Counted from the stretch's first letter, positions 22,508 to 30,306 are shown. The stretch is 33,424 bases of DNA from Dehalococcoidia bacterium (GCA_028279505.1 JANQNP010000036.1:1-33424), one strand, 5' to 3'. A program made the numbers and translations. Notes: a model not told the origin generated them from the letters alone.

Positions 22508-24478
22508 ATGCCCGTCGTCGACTTGGAGATCAGCGAACGGCGGCCGTTTGCGGGCGGGGCCTCGTTTGGCGAGGTCGGGGCGTACGAGCGGATCGCGGGG
22601 CGCGTGACCTTCGCGGTCGATCCAGCGCACGAGGTGAATCGGTCGATCGTGGACCTCAGGTTGGCGCCGCGCGACGAGGCGGGGCGGGTGCGGTTCACCT
22701 CGGAGTTTGCGTTGCTGGTGCCGGCGGAGGCCGGCGCCGGGAACGGGCGGCTGCTGGTGGACGTGGTGAACCGCGGGCGCGAACGGGCGATCCACGCGTT
22801 CAACCGGACGTTCGAGAGCGACCCACCGGGCGATCCCGCCGGCGACGGGTTTCTGATGCGGCACGGGTACAGCGTGGTGTCGATCGGGTGGCAGTGGGAC
22901 GTGCCGCCGGACCAGAAGCTGCTGCACCTGGAGGCGCCGCACGCGCTCCTCGACGGGCGGGAGATCCGAGGGCAGACGGCGCTGGAGATCCGGCCGCACC
23001 GGCCGGAGCGGACGCGGCTGCTCGCGAACCGGGTGCACACGCCGTACCCGGCGGCGGACCTCGAGCAACCGGACGCGCGGCTGCTGGTGCGGGACTGGGA
23101 GGACGGGCCGGACACGGAGCTGCCGCGGGAGGCGTGGCGGTTCGCTCGGAAGACAGACGGCGGCGCCCTCGAGGAGAGCCACGCGCACATCTTCCTCGAG
23201 GGCGGGTTCGTGCCGGGGAAGATCTACCAGCTCTTGTATGAGGCCGAGGGTGCCCCGGTGGTCGGGTGCGGGCTGCTCGCGCTGCGGGAGATTGCGTCGT
23301 TCCTGCGGGCCTCGGGAGACGCGAACCCCACCGAGGGGTTCGAGCGGGTGTACGCCTACGGGATCTCGCAGACCGGGCGGATGCTGCGACATTTCCTCTA
23401 CCTGGCGCTGAACGTCGCCGAGGACGGGAGCGCCGCGTACGACGGGCTGCTTCCACACGTCGCGGGCGGCCGGCGAGGCGAGTTCAACCATCGGTTCGCG
23501 CAGCCCTCGCAGCAGTCGCTGCCGGGGTTCGGGCACCTGTTCCCGTTCACCGACGAGCCGAGCGTCGATCCCTACAGCGAGCGGACCGAGGGGCTGCTGG
23601 ACCGGCTGCGGGCCGAGCATCCGGAGGCGCTGCCGAAGGTGATCTACACGAACAGCGGCGCCGAGTACTGGCGCGGCGACGGGTCGCTGGTACACCTCGA
23701 TCCGGCGGGGGACGCGGACGCCGAGCTGGCGCCGGAGACGCGCATCTACTCGTTCGCGGGGACACAGCACTCACCGGGGGTGCTGCCGCAGACCACGGCG
23801 GCAGGCGGCGATGGCGCGCGGCCGCGATATCCAACGAACACCGTCGACTACCGGCCGTTGCTGCGAGCGGCGCTGGTGAACCTCGACCGGTGGGTGACCG
23901 AGGGAGTGCAGCCGCCGCAGAGCCAGCACCCGAGGCTCGCCGACGGCACGGCGGTGCCGCGCGACGAGGCGCTGGCGCCGCTGTGGTGCGTGCCCGACCT
24001 CGAGCAGCCCGACCCGGAGCGGCTGTGGGTGCTGCGGGAGACCGACCTCGGGAGCGACGCCGGCGAGGGGATCGGGCGCTACCCCGTCGTCGAGGGCGAG
24101 ACGTACCCGGCGCTGGTGTCGGCGCTCGACGGGAACGGGAACGAGCGGGCGGGTATCCGCCTGCCGGATTTGACCGTGCCGCTCGCCACTCACCTGCCCT
24201 GGAACATGCGCGATCCGGACAGCGGCGCCCCAGAGCAGATCGTTCCGATGATCGGCTCCTCGCACTACTTCGGGACGACCCGCCTCGGGCGTGAGGCGGT
24301 CAGCGACCCGCGGCTGTCGCTCGCCGAGCGGTACGCGGGACGTGACGACTACCTGGGGCAGGTGGAGGCGGCTGCGCAGACGCTCGCCGCCGATCGTTAT
24401 GTCCTCGATGAGGACGTCCCCACCCTCGTGAGTGACGCCGAGGCGCGGTGGGAGTGGGCGCTGCGCGACGCTGAGTAG
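22508..24478 (+). CDS. Large alpha/beta hydrolase-domain protein (Abhydrolase_10 type)
   Basis: A 656-aa protein of the family often annotated only as alpha/beta hydrolase domain-containing protein. The start G-A-Y-E-R-I-A-G-R-V near residue 25 and V-D-V-V-N-R-G near 84 are typical. The nucleophile is probably Ser287 in Y-A-Y-G-I-S-Q-T-G-R-M, with Glu386 (T-N-S-G-A-E-Y-W) and His421 (A-G-T-Q-H-S-P-G) as likely triad partners. The C-terminal 200 residues are beta-rich and end in a helical segment. Esterase-type activity is expected; the substrate is unknown. GAGGAGG lies six bases before the ATG. Confidence 0.87.
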   Translation: MPVVDLEISERRPFAGGASFGEVGAYERIAGRVTFAVDPAHEVNRSIVDLRLAPRDEAGRVRFTSEFALLVPAEAGAGNGRLLVDVVNRGRERAIHAFNRTFESDPPGDPAGDGFLMRHGYSVVSIGWQWDVPPDQKLLHLEAPHALLDGREIRGQTALEIRPHRPERTRLLANRVHTPYPAADLEQPDARLLVRDWEDGPDTELPREAWRFARKTDGGALEESHAHIFLEGGFVPGKIYQLLYEAEGAPVVGCGLLALREIASFLRASGDANPTEGFERVYAYGISQTGRMLRHFLYLALNVAEDGSAAYDGLLPHVAGGRRGEFNHRFAQPSQQSLPGFGHLFPFTDEPSVDPYSERTEGLLDRLRAEHPEALPKVIYTNSGAEYWRGDGSLVHLDPAGDADAELAPETRIYSFAGTQHSPGVLPQTTAAGGDGARPRYPTNTVDYRPLLRAALVNLDRWVTEGVQPPQSQHPRLADGTAVPRDEALAPLWCVPDLEQPDPERLWVLRETDLGSDAGEGIGRYPVVEGETYPALVSALDGNGNERAGIRLPDLTVPLATHLPWNMRDPDSGAPEQIVPMIGSSHYFGTTRLGREAVSDPRLSLAERYAGRDDYLGQVEAAAQTLAADRYVLDEDVPTLVSDAEARWEWALRDAE

Positions 24479-24491
24479 CGTGGAGCCGGCC

Positions 24492-24497
24492 TAGAAT
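24492..24497 (+). promoter_or_regulatory. Candidate -10 box TAGAAT of the DUF1330 gene
   Basis: TAGAAT lies 36 bases before the GTG at 24534, with GAGGGGG between. Confidence 0.45.
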
Positions 24498-24533
24498 CCC
24501 GCGGCAAACGACCGACCAACCGAGGGGGTTCGC

Positions 24534-24824
24534 GTGGCTGTGTACTTCGTGGTGCAGGAGAAGGTGACCGACGAGGAGGGGCTGGCCGCCTACAACAAGG
24601 CCGCCGGACCGACCCTCGCGGGGATGCGGGTGAAGCCGCTGGTCGTGGACAACGATGTGCAACCGCTCGAGGGCGAGTGGCACGGATCGCGCCTCGTGAT
24701 CCTCGAGTTCGAGGACGAAGAGGCGTTCCGCGAGTGGTACGACTCGCCGGCGTACGTCGAGGCGCGGGAGCTGCGGTTCGCGTCGACGGATTCGCGCGGA
24801 GTCCTGGCGAAAGGTCTCGGCTAG
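24534..24824 (+). CDS. DUF1330 family protein
   Basis: A 96-aa protein of the ferredoxin-like dimeric alpha/beta-barrel type. It has A-V-Y-F-V-V-Q-E-K-V-T-D at the start, Y-N-K-A-A-G-P-T-L in the first helix, and L-V-I-L-E-F-E-D-E-E-A-F-R-E-W-Y-D-S-P-A-Y near residues 58-77, the hallmark of DUF1330. Family function is unknown; relatives are small oxygenases or binding proteins. GTG start with GAGGGGG upstream. A strong hairpin follows. Confidence 0.9.
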   Translation: MAVYFVVQEKVTDEEGLAAYNKAAGPTLAGMRVKPLVVDNDVQPLEGEWHGSRLVILEFEDEEAFREWYDSPAYVEARELRFASTDSRGVLAKGLG

Positions 24825-24831
24825 GCCCATT

Positions 24832-24850
24832 CCGCCCGCTGATCGGGCGG
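24832..24850 (+). terminator. Hairpin after the DUF1330 gene
   Basis: CCGCCCG-CTGAT-CGGGCGG: a perfect 7-bp GC stem starting eight bases after the stop; no U tract. Confidence 0.5.
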
Positions 24851-24913
24851 GTGAACGATAGGTACGGCGCGACGCCCGCATTCTTGTTCGTCGTAGGTAG
24901 CTGGCGGCCTCGC

Positions 24914-24919
24914 TAGCCT
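24914..24919 (+). promoter_or_regulatory. Candidate -10 box TAGCCT of the channel gene
   Basis: TAGCCT lies 18 bases before the first possible start (GTG 24938) and 36 before the ATG at 24956. Confidence 0.4.
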
Positions 24920-24937
24920 CGACGGCGCAACGCGGGT

Positions 24938-25786
24938 GTGGCAGTCGAGGTGATGATGCGGGCGTGGGCAGCACGGACGACGTCGGCGACGTGGTTCGAA
25001 TACACGATCCTGGCGCTGATTCTGGCGAACGGGGCGCTGCTCGGCCTCGAGACGTTCCCGCGCATCGAGGAGCGCGGCGCCGACACCTTCAAGCTCATCC
25101 ACTGGCTGATCGTCGCGATCTTCGCGCTGGAGGCGGCGCTGAAGATCCTGGCGGTGTGGCCGCAGCCGGGTCGCTACTTCCGCGACGGCTGGAACGTCTT
25201 CGACTTCACGATCGTGGTGCTGTCGCTGGTGCCGGCGGCGGGGCCGTTCGCGACGGTCGCGCGGATGGCGCGGCTGTTGCGGGCGCTGCGGCTGGTGTCG
25301 GTGATCCCGGAGCTGCGGCTGATCGTCAGCACGCTGATGCGGTCGCTGCCCGGCCTCGGCTATGTGGTGATGCTGTTGGGGTTGATCTTCTATGTGTACG
25401 CCGTCGTTGGCGTGTACCTGTTCCGCGACCACGACCCGGAGCACTTCCGGAACCTCGGGATCGCGCTGCTGACGCTGTTCCGCGTGGTGACGCTCGAGGA
25501 CTGGACGGACGTGATGTACACGGCGATGGAGCTGAACTCCTTCGCGTGGATCTACTTCGTGTCGATCGTGGTGCTCGGCACCTTCGTCATCATCAACCTC
25601 TTTATCGCGGTGGTGCTGAACAACCTCGACAAGGTGAGGCTCGAGAACCTCGAGGAGCTGCGCCAGCCGCCGACGCAGGAGGAGCTGGTCGCCGAGCTGG
25701 CCGAGACGCGCGACCAGCTCGACCGGCTGCTCGCACGCCTCGAGGAGTCGCCGGCCTCGAGCGGTTCGCCCTCTCAGCAGGAGTAG
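24938..25786 (+). CDS. Bacterial voltage-gated cation channel with TLEDWTD filter
   Basis: A 282-aa single-domain, six-helix channel of the NaChBac/NavAb type that works as a tetramer in the cytoplasmic membrane. S1 starts near residue 19. The voltage-sensing S4 carries Arg109, 112, 115 and 118, every third residue. S5 is about 139-162, the pore loop F-R-V-V-T-L-E-D-W-T-D is at 181-191, and S6 is about 203-230. The C-terminal E-L-V-A-E-L-A-E-T-R-D-Q-L-D-R-L-L looks like the usual coiled coil. The filter T-L-E-D-W-T-D differs from Na-selective T-L-E-S-W-S/A by two acidic residues. ATG 24956 (GAGG five bases upstream) may be the true start rather than GTG 24938. Confidence 0.92.
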   Translation: MAVEVMMRAWAARTTSATWFEYTILALILANGALLGLETFPRIEERGADTFKLIHWLIVAIFALEAALKILAVWPQPGRYFRDGWNVFDFTIVVLSLVPAAGPFATVARMARLLRALRLVSVIPELRLIVSTLMRSLPGLGYVVMLLGLIFYVYAVVGVYLFRDHDPEHFRNLGIALLTLFRVVTLEDWTDVMYTAMELNSFAWIYFVSIVVLGTFVIINLFIAVVLNNLDKVRLENLEELRQPPTQEELVAELAETRDQLDRLLARLEESPASSGSPSQQE

Positions 25787-25835
25787 CGGCGCGACCCAGC
25801 GCGCCACCGTCGCGGCGACCCCAACACGAAGAGCG

Positions 25836-25870
25836 CGCCGCCTTCGCGGCGGGTGGGCGGAACCGCCCGC
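25836..25870 (+). terminator. Two tandem GC hairpins after the channel gene
   Basis: CGCCGC-CTTC-GCGGCG (25836-25851) and GTGGGCG-GAAC-CGCCCGC (25853-25870, one GU pair). Together they could stop transcription of the channel gene; no U tract. I see nothing else in the 206-bp gap. Confidence 0.4.
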
Positions 25871-25992
25871 CCTTGGGTGACGTTGGCCTCGTGAGACGGT
25901 TCGCGCCGCTGGCGTAGGGTCGCTCGGTCGGGCTCAGGTGCCCGGCGTGCGCGGCCGTGCACTCCGCCGGTGGCGCTGGGGAGGAGAACCCG

Positions 25993-26331
25993 ATGCAGTC
26001 AACAAACGAAGCTGGAACCAGCGGCCCGGACCGAACGGTACGGCGAGCACGCGCTCGTGCCACGGCGCGCGTGATCGAGCTGCAGGCGTTCTACACCCAC
26101 CTCGCGGTGTTCATCGCGGTGAACGTGCTGCTCTTCGCGATCGACATCATCGCCAACGGTGCGATCGATTGGGCCTACTGGCCGGCGTTCGGTTGGGGGA
26201 TCGGGCTCGTGGCGCACGCGGCGGCAACGTTCCGGATGATCCCGGGGGTTGGCAGTGGCTGGCGCGAGCGGAAGATCGAGCAGCTGACCGAGCAGGAGCT
26301 GCGCCGCGAGCAGCCCTCGAGCCGGAGCTAA
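25993..26331 (+). CDS. 2TM-domain membrane protein
   Basis: A 112-aa protein from ATG 25993, with GGAGGAG five bases upstream; an earlier ATG at 25957 lacks such a site. Two hydrophobic segments (about residues 34-54, Y-T-H-L-A-V-F-I-A-V-N-V-L-L-F-A-I-D, and 61-79, W-A-Y-W-P-A-F-G-W-G-I-G-L-V-A-H-A) match the 2TM domain, which is often found alone or attached to histidine kinases. The N-terminus is basic and the C-terminus is charged and helical. Function unknown. It ends 16 bp from the convergent sbtB-like gene. Confidence 0.8.
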   Translation: MQSTNEAGTSGPDRTVRRARARATARVIELQAFYTHLAVFIAVNVLLFAIDIIANGAIDWAYWPAFGWGIGLVAHAAATFRMIPGVGSGWRERKIEQLTEQELRREQPSSRS

Positions 26332-26347
26332 CCCGCCGGAGCAGCGC

Positions 26348-26692
26348 TCAGACGTACTTATCGCCGCGGAGCACCGAGACGCGAGAGAGCCACGCAGCGA
26401 TCGCGAAGTGCTCGAAGTAGCGCTCGGCGACGCGGTCCATGATGGCGGCCGCCGTGTCGTCGCTGGCGATCACCTCGAAGCGGACGTTGCCGCCCTCAAT
26501 GTCGCCGGCGCGCGAGCCCCGTGAGCCGCGGCCACGCGCACTCGTGATGGTGTAGCCGGAGACCTCGAGGTCGTCGAGGTCATCGATGATGCGTCGCTCC
26601 AACAGCGCCTCGGCGACGATCGTGACGAGCGAGAGCTCGGTGGGGCCGGTGGGCTCGGTGGGCGGTGACTCAACCACTGATGAGGCTCGCAA
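26348..26692 (-). CDS. sbtB: PII-like regulator of the SbtB type
   Basis: A frame of up to 114 aa; the conserved core starts at E-L-S-L-V-T-I-V (residue 19), and a GTG at 26677 is an alternative to the TTG at 26692. It resembles SbtB: V-S-G-Y-T-I-T-S-A-R-G-R-G-S-R-G near 45-60, N-V-R-F-E-V-I near 70 and a C-terminal A-W-L-S-R-V-S-V-L-R-G-D-K-Y-V. SbtB binds adenine nucleotides, including cAMP, and blocks the bicarbonate transporter SbtA. The T-loop is shorter than in cyanobacteria, and the C-terminal Cys-containing loop (C-G-P-x-G-C) is missing. It overlaps the end of sbtA on the same strand, so the pair is translationally coupled. Confidence 0.8.
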   Translation of the reverse strand: MRASSVVESPPTEPTGPTELSLVTIVAEALLERRIIDDLDDLEVSGYTITSARGRGSRGSRAGDIEGGNVRFEVIASDDTAAAIMDRVAERYFEHFAIAAWLSRVSVLRGDKYV

Positions 26693-27635
26693 TCTCGAAG
26701 TAGAGCGGGATGCCTACGGTGAGGTTGAAGGGGAAGGTAATCGCCAGCGACGCGGTCAGGTAGTAGCCCGGACTGGCCTCTGGCAGCGCGATACGCACCG
26801 CGGCCGGTGCGGCGATGTACGAGGCGCTCGCGCTCAGCACGCCGAGCAGCATGCTGCCGCCGAGCGAGAGGCCGGCGAGGTCGCCGAGGATGATGCCGGC
26901 GGCGCCGTTGACCGGCGGGGCGAGCACCGCGAAGGCGAGCACGACCGGGCCGGCCGCGCGCAGGTCGCCGAGGCGCCGCGCGGCGACGCCGCCCATCTCC
27001 AGCAGGAACAGCGTGAGCAGGCCGACGAACGCGGCATCGAAGAGCGGGGCGACCTCCACGAGGCCGTCGCGGCCGGCGATCATGCCGATGCCGACGCCGC
27101 CCCCGAGGAGCACGATGCTGCGGCCGGTGAGGATCTCGCGCAGCGCCTCGCCGATGCCCTCGGCGCTGGTGGTGGCGCGGCGGGCGAGCAGCAGCGCGAC
27201 GACGATGCCGGGCACCTCGAGAATCGCGAGGAGGCTGGGGAGGAAGCCCTCGTAAGGCTCGCCGATCGTGTCGAGGAAGGTGACCGCGGCGGTAAAGGTG
27301 ACGACGGAGGTGGAGCCGTAGTGCGCCGCCATCGCGGCGGCGTTCGCCGGGTCCATCCGTCCGAGGGCGCGCAACACGTAGAAGGCGACGACCGGGATCG
27401 TCACGGAGAGCGCGAGCGTGGCGACGGCGGGCTGCCAGAACTCCTCGAAGCTCGACTCGGAGAGCGCGCCGCCGCCCTTCATGCCGATGGCGAGCAGCAG
27501 GTAGATGGTGAGCGTTTGGTAGATCGACTCCGGCAGGCGGAGGTCGCTGCGCAACGCGACGGCGAGCATGCCGAGCGCGAAGGCGAGGATGGCGGGCGAG
27601 GTGATGTTCTCGATCGCCAGGTCGAGCGTGTTCAT
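26670..27635 (-). CDS. sbtA: Sodium-dependent bicarbonate transporter SbtA
   Basis: A 321-aa membrane protein with about ten hydrophobic helices in two inverted halves. N-I-T-S-P-A-I-L-A-F-A-L-G-M at residues 10-23 opens the first half; G-S-T-S-V-V-T-F-T-A-A near 107-117 and S-A-S-Y-I-A-A-P-A-A-V-R near the end are the SbtA-type substrate and sodium site segments. It is a little shorter than cyanobacterial SbtA (about 370). It would import bicarbonate with Na+. The ATG has GAGGA upstream and a TAGCCT box. The partner sbtB overlaps its 3' end. No carboxysome or RuBisCO gene is in the window. Confidence 0.88.
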   Translation of the reverse strand: MNTLDLAIENITSPAILAFALGMLAVALRSDLRLPESIYQTLTIYLLLAIGMKGGGALSESSFEEFWQPAVATLALSVTIPVVAFYVLRALGRMDPANAAAMAAHYGSTSVVTFTAAVTFLDTIGEPYEGFLPSLLAILEVPGIVVALLLARRATTSAEGIGEALREILTGRSIVLLGGGVGIGMIAGRDGLVEVAPLFDAAFVGLLTLFLLEMGGVAARRLGDLRAAGPVVLAFAVLAPPVNGAAGIILGDLAGLSLGGSMLLGVLSASASYIAAPAAVRIALPEASPGYYLTASLAITFPFNLTVGIPLYFEIASLISG

Positions 27636-27671
27636 ACGTCCTCGGGAGGTGGGAAGCCCGTTCGGGGACCG

Positions 27672-27677
27672 AGGCTA
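27672..27677 (-). promoter_or_regulatory. Candidate -10 box TAGCCT of sbtA-sbtB
   Basis: TAGCCT on the minus strand lies 36 bases before the sbtA ATG at 27635. Confidence 0.45.
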
Positions 27678-27699
27678 CGGTCGGTCCTCGCGAGGAACG

Positions 27700-27771
27700 A
27701 TGGATGACCTTTCCGGAATGGATCGGGGGGAATCGACGGTCGTCGGTAGGTCGATCGCCCTCGTGAGCTAG
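27700..27771 (+). CDS. Possible 23-aa micro-ORF
   Basis: ATG 27700 has GAGG five bases upstream and a possible TACGGT box at 27676-27681. It encodes M-D-D-L-S-G-M-D-R-G-E-S, then eleven more residues to a TAG that overlaps the dehalogenase stop. It has no recognisable motif and may be chance. Confidence 0.2.
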   Translation: MDDLSGMDRGESTVVGRSIALVS

Positions 27772-28682
27772 GTCATCTGAAGGAACTGCTGGATCAGCGG
27801 GACGATGATCTCGGGGGCGTCTTCCTGGCAGAAGTGGCCGGCGTTCGGCAGGCGGACGACCGGGCCGTCGGGGTAGAGCGTCTTGAAGCCAGCGATGGCG
27901 CGCTCGGGATCGATGGCGTGGTCCTGCATGCCCTCGACCATCATCGCGGGGAGCGCGGCGAGCTTCGGGATGTCGTCACGCCGCTCGAGCACGTAGTCCC
28001 GCACCCGGCCGAGGTAGGCGTCGAGCGGGAACTCGATCGCACCGAGGCAGGACTCCTTGTCGGGGAAGGGCGCGGCGTAGGCGCGGATCCAGGCGTCATC
28101 GACGGCGGCCGAGTTCTCGAAGCCGATGATCTTCATCACGCTGAGAATGTTGCTCCCGAGGTTCCCGAGCACCTCGTCGAGCGTGCCGGCCTCGTGGTGT
28201 TGGCCGATCCACTGGAACCACGGCGTGGCCGTGGGGGCAGGTGCGTTGGGGTCAGGGGGCGCGGCGACGCCGGAGATGACGGTGTTCATCACCACGAAGC
28301 GCTTCACCCGATCGAGGTTTCGCACGGCGTACGAGGAGCCGATCGGGCCGCCCCAGTCCTGCATGACGAAGGTGATGTCGCGGAGGTCGAGTTCCTCGAT
28401 CAGCGCGGCGAGATTCTCGACGTGGGTCTTGAGCGTGTACTCGCGGTCCTGCGGCGTCTCGCTCTTGCCGAAGCCCATGTGGTCGGGCACGACGACGCGA
28501 TTGGTCTTCGAGAGTTCAGGGATGAAGTTGCGGTAGAGGTAGCCCCAGGTCGGCTCGCCGTGGAGCAGAACGATCGGCTCGCCTTCGCCCTCGTCGACGT
28601 AGTGCATGCGGAAGCCGGGCGCGGTCGAGAAGTGCGGCGCGAAGGGGAACGTTCCGTCGAAGGTCTCGTCGGCGGGGATCAT
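27768..28682 (-). CDS. Haloalkane dehalogenase-like alpha/beta hydrolase
   Basis: A 304-aa enzyme from ATG 28682, with GGAGGT seven bases upstream. Markers: H-G-E-P-T-W-G-Y-L-Y near residue 41, as in DhlA-type dehalogenases; nucleophile Asp109 followed by Trp110 in V-M-Q-D-W-G-G-P-I-G; acid Asp254 in V-E-G-M-Q-D-H; His283 in N-A-G-H-F. Trp110 and a cap Trp (T-P-W-F-Q-W-I near 153) would hold the halide. The fold also includes epoxide hydrolases and fluoroacetate dehalogenases, but the Asp-Trp pair favours haloalkane dehalogenase. It would cleave carbon-halogen bonds to alcohols in the cytosol. Confidence 0.85.
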   Translation of the reverse strand: MIPADETFDGTFPFAPHFSTAPGFRMHYVDEGEGEPIVLLHGEPTWGYLYRNFIPELSKTNRVVVPDHMGFGKSETPQDREYTLKTHVENLAALIEELDLRDITFVMQDWGGPIGSSYAVRNLDRVKRFVVMNTVISGVAAPPDPNAPAPTATPWFQWIGQHHEAGTLDEVLGNLGSNILSVMKIIGFENSAAVDDAWIRAYAAPFPDKESCLGAIEFPLDAYLGRVRDYVLERRDDIPKLAALPAMMVEGMQDHAIDPERAIAGFKTLYPDGPVVRLPNAGHFCQEDAPEIIVPLIQQFLQMT

Positions 28683-28714
28683 CGGGTTACCTCCAGGTCG
28701 GCGGATGTGGCGGC

Positions 28715-28720
28715 ATCGTA
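28715..28720 (-). promoter_or_regulatory. Candidate -10 box TACGAT of the dehalogenase gene
   Basis: TACGAT on the minus strand lies 32 bases before the ATG at 28682. Confidence 0.4.
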
Positions 28721-28753
28721 GTCGCACTGATCCCCACGCCGTGCGGCGCAGAC

Positions 28754-28759
28754 TAGCCT
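28754..28759 (+). promoter_or_regulatory. Candidate -10 box TAGCCT before the small basic gene
   Basis: TAGCCT lies 58 bases before the ATG at 28818. Confidence 0.3.
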
Positions 28760-28817
28760 GTGAGCGACGATCTTCGTTGGCTAGACAAACGGTCGACGTT
28801 CGATAGTTCGGAGAACG

Positions 28818-29003
28818 ATGGCGAACCGGCCGTACATGAGCCTTGCTTACCGCGCGATGAGACGTGGCCATCAGATGCGAGAGGCCGGCACACCCGAGCT
28901 CGCAGCACGTGTAGGCCCGTATCGACGGCGCACCCGCCTGATCCCGCCGTGGTCACCTGCTCTCGTCGCAGCCCGCGTGGGCGTGCCGAAGTGGAAGCGC
29001 TGA
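28818..29003 (+). CDS. Small basic protein, function unknown
   Basis: A 61-aa frame with GGAG five bases before the ATG. It is rich in Arg, Ala and Pro (M-A-N-R-P-Y-M-S-L-A-Y-R-A-M-R-R-G at the start, V-G-V-P-K-W-K-R at the end), with no hydrophobic segment. The divergent gap between the dehalogenase and the downstream convergent enolase-family gene has room only for it. A longer frame on the same strand (28760-29071) is in another phase. It could be a small nucleic-acid-binding protein, or not real. Confidence 0.4.
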   Translation: MANRPYMSLAYRAMRRGHQMREAGTPELAARVGPYRRRTRLIPPWSPALVAARVGVPKWKR

Positions 29004-29058
29004 GGCTGCCGCTTTCACGACAGCAGGCCGTCGCGGCTCCCTCAGCGTCTTATCCGCG

Positions 29059-30264
29059 CTACGAGCCCTGAGGTGCGTAGCCGGGGCGGCGGCCCTGCTC
29101 CCAGACGTGCTCCTTCGCGACCTCCTCGACGAGGTCGGCGCCCCAGCCGGGGCGGTCGGGGATGAGGACCTCCCCGGCCTCGATCTCGACGGGGTGGGTG
29201 ACGAGTTCGTCCTTCCAGGGGACGTCGTCGATGTCGATCTCGGAGATGCGGACGTTGGGGATCGAGGCGCAGAAGTGCATGGAGTGCAGCGTGCTGAGGT
29301 GGGAGTAGTAGTTGTGCGGCGCGACGACGGTCTCGAAGGTCTCGGCGATCGCGGCGGCCTTCAGCGACTGGCTCCAGCCGTTCCACGGCAGGTCGATCAT
29401 GCAGACGTCCATACCGCCCTTCTCGAGGAAGCGGCGGTAGTCGCGCATGCCGATCAGGTTCTCGCCTGAGCAGATGGGGACGCTGGTCGAGTCGCGGATC
29501 TGGCGGAGGGCATCCGGCTCGTACATGTCGATCTCGACCCACATCGGTCGGAACTCCTCGAGGGCGCGGCAGATGCGGATCGCGGACTCGGTGCGGAAGT
29601 TGAAGTTGAGGTCGAGCGCGATGTCGACGTCGGGGCCGACGGCCTCGCGGAAGGTGCTGATGTGGGTGCGGATGTGGTCGATCAGCTGGTTGCTGGCGAC
29701 CCCGTCCGTGGTGGCCTCGCCGCCGCCGAAGCCGCCGCGGTAGACGCTGGCCGGGTCGCCGGGGAAGACGATGTTCGTCTTCAGCGCGGTGAAGCCGCGC
29801 TCGACGACCTCGCGGCCGAGGGCGGTGATGTCGTCGAAGGTGCGGATCGGGGCGACGCCGATCAGCTCATGGTTGGTGGCCCTGGAGGTGCCGCAGTGTG
29901 ACCAGTAGACACGCTGGCGCGAGCGGAACGGCCCGCCGGCCAGCTCGTAGACGGGGACGCCGAGCGCCTTCGCCTTGATGTCCCACAGCGCGAGGTCGAT
30001 GCCGGCGATCGCCTTGCCGGCGATGCCGCCGGGGCTCTGGCGGGCCATGCGGTACATGTCCCAGTAGCGGGCCTCGGCGGCGCGCGGGTCGAGCCCGACG
30101 AGGATCGCCTCGAGTTCCTTGGCAGTCGTCACCACGCCGTAGGGGTTGCGCCCGTCCGAGCACTCGCCGTAGCCGGTGATGCCCTCGTCGGTGCGGACGG
30201 CGACGAAGCTCCAGGGCCGCCACCCGGCGTCGACGACGAACGTTTCGATGGCTGTGATCTTCAC
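29059..30264 (-). CDS. Mandelate racemase/muconate lactonizing enzyme family dehydratase or racemase
   Basis: A 401-aa enolase-superfamily enzyme of the MR group. GTG 30264 is preferred (GAGG eight bases upstream) over GTG 30273. Metal ligands are Asp218 (A-L-D-L-N-F-N-F), Glu244 (W-V-E-I-D) and Glu268 (I-C-S-G-E-N). Acid-base residues are Lys162 (A-L-K-T-N) and His317 (A-P-H-N-Y-Y-S-H). These enzymes abstract the alpha-proton of a carboxylate, most often to dehydrate sugar acids. The substrate is not clear; the glycine-rich insert near 176-186 (Y-R-G-G-F-G-G-G-E) lies in a variable loop. A TAGACT box is at 30307-30312. Confidence 0.9.
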   Translation of the reverse strand: MKITAIETFVVDAGWRPWSFVAVRTDEGITGYGECSDGRNPYGVVTTAKELEAILVGLDPRAAEARYWDMYRMARQSPGGIAGKAIAGIDLALWDIKAKALGVPVYELAGGPFRSRQRVYWSHCGTSRATNHELIGVAPIRTFDDITALGREVVERGFTALKTNIVFPGDPASVYRGGFGGGEATTDGVASNQLIDHIRTHISTFREAVGPDVDIALDLNFNFRTESAIRICRALEEFRPMWVEIDMYEPDALRQIRDSTSVPICSGENLIGMRDYRRFLEKGGMDVCMIDLPWNGWSQSLKAAAIAETFETVVAPHNYYSHLSTLHSMHFCASIPNVRISEIDIDDVPWKDELVTHPVEIEAGEVLIPDRPGWGADLVEEVAKEHVWEQGRRPGYAPQGS

Positions 30265-30306
30265 GGGGTGCACCTCGGGAGCTACGACTGGCCTCGGATG
30301 GGGCGG

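Noticed and set aside
22460..23770. Long minus-strand frame opposite the large hydrolase
   Set aside because: The composition is Arg/Pro/Val-rich without motifs and the plus strand has a full hydrolase with a triad.
24821..25807. Minus-strand frame opposite the channel gene
   Set aside because: It is a His/Arg/Gln-rich shadow of an unmistakable channel.
26586..27707. 373-aa plus-strand frame opposite sbtA
   Set aside because: It is a Gly/Glu/Arg-rich shadow; the minus strand encodes clear transmembrane SbtA.
28683..28871. N-terminal extension of the haloalkane dehalogenase
   Set aside because: A strong GGAGGT site sits seven bases before ATG 28682, and the extra residues run through its own -10 box.
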